This document shows, piece by piece, positions 60,501 through 64,000 of a stretch of DNA of 64,000 nt. The DNA is from Clostridia bacterium (lineage in GTDB: Bacteria; Bacillota_A; Clostridia; Christensenellales; Aristaeellaceae): contig JAFQEB010000116.1 in the NCBI GenBank assembly GCA_017399225.1, positions 1-64,000 on the forward strand, read 5' to 3'. The notes under the pieces are model-generated. The model worked only from the letters and a program-made list of their open reading frames with translations. It was not told the DNA's origin and did no database searches. Positions within the stretch are counted from its first letter, which is position 1. The number at the start of each line of letters is the position of its first letter. The position numbers and the translations under genes are program-made.

Positions 60501-61230
60501 TGCCCTTCATGCTCCTTTCCGCAATGGTCACGAAGGCCTCCTCCAGGCCGGTCTTGCCGGTCTCCGCCTCCAGCTGCGCCAGGGTGCCGCAGGCCGCGAG
60601 CCGGCCGCCCACCATCACGCCGATGCGATCCGCCAGCTGCTCCGCTTCCTCCATGTAATGGGTGGTCAGCAGGATGGTGATCTTCCCCTTCAGGCCCCCG
60701 ATGACCCGCCACAGCTCGCGCCGGGCCAGCACGTCCAGGCCCAGGGTGGGCTCATCCAGGAAGAGCACCCGCGGGCCGCCGATGAGCGCCATGGCGATGG
60801 ACAGGCGGCGCTTCCAGCCGCCGGAAAGCGTGCGTGCCCGGCTGGAGGCGACCTCCTCCATGCCGAACTGCCCCAGCAGCTCCTCCGTGCGGCGCTGTGC
60901 CTCCTGCTTGCCAAAGCCGTAGACCTGCGCCACGAACATCAGGTTCTCCCGCACGGTCAGGTTCTCTGCCACAGCCGTATCCTGGGGGGAGATGCCGATC
61001 AGCTCCTTTACCGCCGCGCTTTCCTGCTGGCAGGAGTGGCCGCAGATGCTGCATTCGCCCTCCGTCGCCGCGGAGAGGCAGGTCAGCATCCGGATGGTGG
61101 TCGTTTTGCCTGCGCCGTTCACGCCCAGGAGCGCATACAGCTCTCCCTCGGGTACGGTCAGTTCAAGGCGGTTGACCGCTGTTTTGGGGCCGAAGCGCTT
61201 CGTCAGCCCCTTTGCTTCAATCGCATTCAT
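60493..61230 (-). CDS. ABC transporter ATPase (drug/ABC-2 type)
   Basis: A 245-residue ATPase of the DrrA/CcmA group. Walker A GVNGAGKTTTIRML (about 38-51), signature LSGGWKRRL, Walker B VLFLDEPTLGLD and H-loop LLTTHYMEEAE are intact. It overlaps both neighbours by a few bases, so regulator, ATPase and permease are translationally coupled. Confidence 0.94.
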   Translation of the reverse strand: MNAIEAKGLTKRFGPKTAVNRLELTVPEGELYALLGVNGAGKTTTIRMLTCLSAATEGECSICGHSCQQESAAVKELIGISPQDTAVAENLTVRENLMFVAQVYGFGKQEAQRRTEELLGQFGMEEVASSRARTLSGGWKRRLSIAMALIGGPRVLFLDEPTLGLDVLARRELWRVIGGLKGKITILLTTHYMEEAEQLADRIGVMVGGRLAACGTLAQLEAETGKTGLEEAFVTIAERSMKGNE

Positions 61231-61661
61231 ATCCTCTGCTCCTCATTCGTATTGCGGGACGCAATCATCGCGGACATGTCGCCGCCCATAGCACCCATGT
61301 TCACCAGGGCAATGCCCTTCTCCGTATCCGCCAGCACCAGCACCATGCAGCCCGGCTTCAGGCCAAAGCTCTCGCGCACATTGGCCGGCAGGGTGATCTG
61401 GCCCTTCTCATTCATGCGGACGCAGCCGCACATCCGCCGGCCGTCCAGGGTCGCTTCCTGCGTGAGCCCGCGCGCCAGCAGCTCCAGCGATACGCCGAAG
61501 AGATCCGCCAGGCGGATGCAGCTGTCAATGTCCGGCAGCGTGTCGCCCTTCTCCCATTTGGCGATCGCCTGCCGGGATACGCCGATGCGCTCGGCCACTT
61601 CCTCCTGGGTCATGCCATGCTGCGTGCGCAGGAGCTTGATCTGATTCATGACTGTCGTCAT
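61227..61661 (-). CDS. XRE-type HTH regulator fused to an AbrB-like domain
   Basis: A 144-residue regulator: an XRE helix-turn-helix (about 5-60, GMTQEEVAERIGVSRQAIAKWEKGDTLPDID) joined to a SpoVT/AbrB-type swapped-hairpin domain (about 80-125, RMNEKGQITLPANVRESFGLKPG). Two DNA-binding modules in one short protein are uncommon. The ATG at 61661 follows GAGGTG. First gene of an ABC-2 exporter operon, which it presumably controls. Confidence 0.87.
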   Translation of the reverse strand: MTTVMNQIKLLRTQHGMTQEEVAERIGVSRQAIAKWEKGDTLPDIDSCIRLADLFGVSLELLARGLTQEATLDGRRMCGCVRMNEKGQITLPANVRESFGLKPGCMVLVLADTEKGIALVNMGAMGGDMSAMIASRNTNEEQRI

Positions 61662-61681
61662 ACCGTTCACCTCACATTTGC

Positions 61682-61710
61682 ATTATACATTTTCATCCAT
61701 CCGTTTTCAA
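61682..61710 (-). promoter_or_regulatory. Promoter of the XRE-AbrB/ABC-2 operon
   Basis: Minus-strand -35 TTGAAA (61710-61705), 17-bp spacer, -10 TATAAT (61687-61682), only about 20 bp before the start codon. Confidence 0.7.
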
Positions 61711-61775
61711 TCAAGGAAAACGAACATCCATGTAACGATTTGTAGCATTTTCGGAATTATTCCACGGATCGCATC

Positions 61776-61807
61776 AAAAACGCCCCGCCGCCGCAGCGGT
61801 GGAGCGA
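61776..61807 (-). terminator. Terminator of dapF
   Basis: GC-rich stem (CGCTCC.CCGC / GCGG.GGGGCG) ending on the minus strand in TTTTT. Confidence 0.85.
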
Positions 61808-61819
61808 TGCGTATTCCGT

Positions 61820-62659
61820 TTACTCCTCCCCGATCCATTCGCCGTCAAAAACGAACTTCGCCGGGCCCTCCTGGTACACATGGCCGTCTGCGAAGGACCA
61901 GTCCAGTTCGAGGCTGCCGCCCAGCAGATCCATCGTGACCTGGCGGTTGGCACGGCCGGTCAGGACGGCTGCCACCAGGGATGCGCACGCGCCGGTACCG
62001 CAGGCCATGGTTTCGCCGGAGCCGCGCTCCCATACCCGCATACGCAGATGGCCGCGGTCGATCACCTGCACGAACTCGATATTCGCCCGCTTGGGGAAGA
62101 TGGGGTGATTCTCCAGCAGGGTGCCGATCTGCTCCACGTCCACCAGGTCGGGATCCTTCACGAACACGATGCAGTGGGGGTTGCCCATGGAGACACAGTG
62201 CAGCTCATACGTTGCCGCGCCCACCTGCAGGCGGTAGCCCATCACCATTTCGCCGGGCAGGTCCACCGGGATCAGCTCAGGCCGCAGCTCCGGGGCGCCC
62301 ATGTCCACCCGGACGGTCTTTACCTTGCCGTCCTGCACATTCAGCTCCAGCTGTTTCAGGCCGCCGCCGGTCATCAGGCTGACGGTGGTCTTGTCCGTCA
62401 GGCCGCGATCATACACATACTTGCCGATGCAGCGCACGCCGTTGCCGCACATCTCGCTCTCCGAGCCGTCTGAGTTGTACATCTTCATGGCGAAATCCGC
62501 CACGTCGCTGGGGCAGATCAGGATCAGGCCGTCGCTGCCCACGCCGTAATGCTGCCGGCTCATCTTCACCGCCAGCGCTGCCGGATCGTCGATGTGCTCC
62601 TCAAAGCAGTTGACATACACATAATCATTGCCGATGCCGTGCATCTTGGTAAAGCGCAT
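61820..62659 (-). CDS. dapF: Diaminopimelate epimerase
   Basis: Converts LL- to meso-diaminopimelate for lysine and peptidoglycan synthesis; cofactor-free with two catalytic cysteines, seen in MCGNGVRC and ACGTGACAS. 279 residues, normal; starts with the family's MRFTKMHGIGNDYVYV. Single gene with its own promoter and terminator. Its presence implies meso-DAP-type metabolism. Confidence 0.96.
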   Translation of the reverse strand: MRFTKMHGIGNDYVYVNCFEEHIDDPAALAVKMSRQHYGVGSDGLILICPSDVADFAMKMYNSDGSESEMCGNGVRCIGKYVYDRGLTDKTTVSLMTGGGLKQLELNVQDGKVKTVRVDMGAPELRPELIPVDLPGEMVMGYRLQVGAATYELHCVSMGNPHCIVFVKDPDLVDVEQIGTLLENHPIFPKRANIEFVQVIDRGHLRMRVWERGSGETMACGTGACASLVAAVLTGRANRQVTMDLLGGSLELDWSFADGHVYQEGPAKFVFDGEWIGEE

Positions 62660-62690
62660 ACGCTTGCCTCCTCATGACGAATCAGGCTCC

Positions 62691-62719
62691 ATTATAGCGG
62701 ATTTTGCCCCGTTCGTAAA
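62691..62719 (-). promoter_or_regulatory. Promoter of dapF
   Basis: Minus-strand -35 TTTACG (62719-62714), 17-bp spacer, -10 TATAAT (62696-62691). Confidence 0.65.
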
Positions 62720-62765
62720 GGAATATGCAGGGGCATTTCTGCTTTCTTTTTGTTCTTGCTGCGCA

Positions 62766-62794
62766 AAGAAAAAGCAGAGGAATCACTCCTCTGC
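62766..62794 (-). terminator. Terminator of the two-gene unit upstream of dapF
   Basis: Stem GCAGAGGA / TCCTCTGC (62774-62781, 62787-62794) followed on the minus strand by TTTTTC. Confidence 0.8.
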
Positions 62795-62800
62795 CTCACA

Positions 62801-63328
62801 TTATGTAAGATTGCCGCTGACGGATACCAGTACCTGCTCCTCCAGCTGGGGCGGCGTGTCCTCCCCGGCTGTCTGGGCCCGGCGGAGCTGACTGCTGAGC
62901 TCCTGCAGGCGGCTGATGCGGTTCTGCACGCGCATACCCGTCATCGCCCGGGACTTATAGCGGTCGAACAGGGCGCGCACGCCCATGGTGACGGGAATGG
63001 CGGCAGCGAAGCCTGCGCTGGCGGCCACCAGACCGCCCACGCCCATCGCCACGCCGGTTTTGGCCATACGGAAGGCGCCGTCCTGCATCCCGTTTGCGGT
63101 GGGCTTGAGGCCCAGCACGACCTTCGAGCCCTCCTGGACGGCAATGATCACAAAGGGCAGCGCGCCGCACACGGTTCCGCTCAGCTCCGCCAGAAGACCC
63201 GTTTCCTCCAGCAGGCCGGTCTCCACCACCAGCTCGTCCACATAGGTCAGGCCCGTGGCAATCGCATCCACCACGGTATCCCGCTGGCGCTTCTTATATC
63301 CATCCAGTATTTCCTGATAGGTTTTCAT
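62801..63328 (-). CDS. Membrane-associated protein, function unknown
   Basis: A 175-residue protein with Gly/Ala-rich hydrophobic segments (about 45-70 and 90-115: GTVCGALPFVIIAV, GVAMGVGGLVAASAGFAAAIPV), then a basic helical tail (RYKSRAMTGMRVQNRI). The pattern recalls glycine-zipper membrane proteins. No family assigned. It follows the 63350 gene by 21 bp on the same strand. Confidence 0.72.
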   Translation of the reverse strand: MKTYQEILDGYKKRQRDTVVDAIATGLTYVDELVVETGLLEETGLLAELSGTVCGALPFVIIAVQEGSKVVLGLKPTANGMQDGAFRMAKTGVAMGVGGLVAASAGFAAAIPVTMGVRALFDRYKSRAMTGMRVQNRISRLQELSSQLRRAQTAGEDTPPQLEEQVLVSVSGNLT

Positions 63329-63349
63329 GGGTACCTCCCGGTAATTCCA

Positions 63350-63790
63350 TCAGACAAAGAGCTTCACCAGCGTAACGACCAGAACCGTCAAGCAGATCAT
63401 GCCCGTCAGGAGCGTCACGCGGCCCAGCAGATCGCCGCTGAAAAGGCTGCGCAGCGTATGCTTCTCCGGCTTCTTTGCCGCCTGCTTTTCAAGAGCTGCG
63501 ATCCGCTTGGATAGTTCCTCCAGCCGGCGGGCGGTGTCCCGGGCGTTCTCGTCCAGCTGGCGCTCCAGCACCTCATAATCCTGGGCGGTGCGGCCGCGAT
63601 CCTTCTCCGACTGCTGGATCAGCCCGTCCACAGCCTTGCGCAGGCGCGCCTGATCCTCACACAGGCCCTCGGCCACCAGCGTCATCTCCTGGGTAAACTG
63701 CTCCACCAGCTCGCTCGTGCTGTCGCCCTTGACGACCTTCAGCGCCTGATCCCACAGGGACGGCCTGGATACAGCCTTTTCTTCAGCCAT
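63350..63790 (-). CDS. Coiled-coil protein with C-terminal membrane anchor
   Basis: A 146-residue protein: soluble N-terminal part, coiled coil (about 55-105, LERQLDENARDTARRLEELSKRI), and a single C-terminal membrane helix (VTLLTGMICLTVLVVTLVKLF). This tail-anchored layout suits a membrane scaffold; function unknown. An extended -10 (TGCTATAAT, 63822-63814) lies just upstream. Confidence 0.72.
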   Translation of the reverse strand: MAEEKAVSRPSLWDQALKVVKGDSTSELVEQFTQEMTLVAEGLCEDQARLRKAVDGLIQQSEKDRGRTAQDYEVLERQLDENARDTARRLEELSKRIAALEKQAAKKPEKHTLRSLFSGDLLGRVTLLTGMICLTVLVVTLVKLFV

Positions 63791-63924
63791 TGCTCTTCAC
63801 CCCTTATTGATCTATTATAGCACATTCAGCCGCCCGCGGGAAGTCCTTTTGCAGTTTTCGTTCATTTCTAATCCTGATGGATGTGGTTTTTGTGCCGGAT
63901 GTCGGGCAAATTCCCCATGAATTC

Positions 63925-63953
63925 TTGACAGGGCCGGAAAAGCATGTTAAGAT
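63925..63953 (+). promoter_or_regulatory. Promoter of a gene beyond the window
   Basis: -35 TTGACA (63925-63930), 17-bp spacer, -10 TAAGAT (63948-63953), facing out of the right end. Confidence 0.7.
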
Positions 63954-63956
63954 AGA

Positions 63957-63979
63957 ACCAATATTGGTAACGTTTCCGG
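63957..63979. promoter_or_regulatory. Overlapping palindromes, LacI-like operator
   Basis: ACCAATATTGGT (63957-63968) spans the likely transcription start and is followed by GGTAACGTTTCC (63966-63977) with the central CG typical of LacI/CcpA-family sites. This suggests a sugar-regulated operon starts just outside the window. Confidence 0.5.
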
Positions 63980-64000
63980 CATTGATACCGGCAGGGTTTC

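Overview
The window is a GC-rich chromosomal segment of a low-GC-lineage Gram-positive bacterium. It looks like an endospore-forming or formerly spore-forming member of the Clostridia, probably a gut-type Oscillospirales/Christensenellales relative. The grounds are a GerA-type germinant receptor operon, a spore photoproduct lyase-family radical SAM protein, DUF1292 and DUF1540 proteins, a PucR/CdaR regulator, QueT, the ACT + DUF711 pair, strong AGGAGG ribosome binding sites, and several families of intergenic palindromic repeats of the kind common in gut Clostridia. The exact taxon cannot be read from the sequence. No rRNA, tRNA or CRISPR array was seen.

Layout. 1-1.8 kb: an APH(3')-type phosphotransferase (-) diverging from two acidic DUF1292 proteins (+). 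1.8-15 kb: a long run of minus-strand genes. In transcription order these are murC, a YkvI-like permease, alr, 5-formyl-THF cyclo-ligase, a membrane protein, rsmD (probably starting at ATT), coaD, a coiled-coil protein, a MacA-like adaptor with an FtsX-type permease, an MsmX-like ATPase, a PucR/CdaR regulator and an S41 lipoprotein protease. 15-20.2 kb (+): a SPL-family radical SAM protein, then a MarR regulator with a heterodimeric ABC exporter. 20.2-25.6 kb (+): a Cys-rich protein, ACT + DUF711, obg framed by two AT-rich hairpin elements, yhbY, a GNAT enzyme and a deoxyinosine/uracil DNA glycosylase. 25.6-27.4 kb: an IS1182-type insertion sequence bracketed by repeated palindromes. 27.4-31.2 kb (-): gerAA-AB-AC and a DUF1540 protein. 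31.4-41.4 kb (+): queT, then a shape and wall cluster maf-mreB-mreC-mreD-pbp2-minD-rodA, and a TetR regulator. 41.5-44.1 kb (-): a DUF4097 protein, a small membrane protein and an M28 peptidase. 44.2-54.1 kb (+): a PH-like membrane protein, fhs, a stand-alone CHC2 zinc-finger protein with a small partner, VanW, SfsA, a CHAP hydrolase, a CBS-type pyrophosphatase and a secreted protein. 54.6-59.7 kb: a secreted protein (-) diverging from a second MarR + heterodimeric ABC exporter operon (+). 59.7-63.8 kb (-): an XRE-AbrB regulator with an ABC-2 exporter, dapF and two unknown membrane-associated proteins. The window ends in a promoter with a LacI-like operator.

Many genes serve the cell envelope: murC, alr, dapF, pbp2, rodA, mreBCD, CHAP, VanW. 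Three separate drug- or peptide-type ABC exporter operons each carry a linked regulator. The least explained parts are the helically phased 10-bp repeats in front of the CHC2 protein, the repeat elements with terminal inverted repeats or compensating hairpin changes, and the palindrome-bounded IS1182 copy. Start codons were moved from the longest open frame wherever a Shine-Dalgarno sequence and family length agreed. All functional calls are from motif and family recognition by eye.
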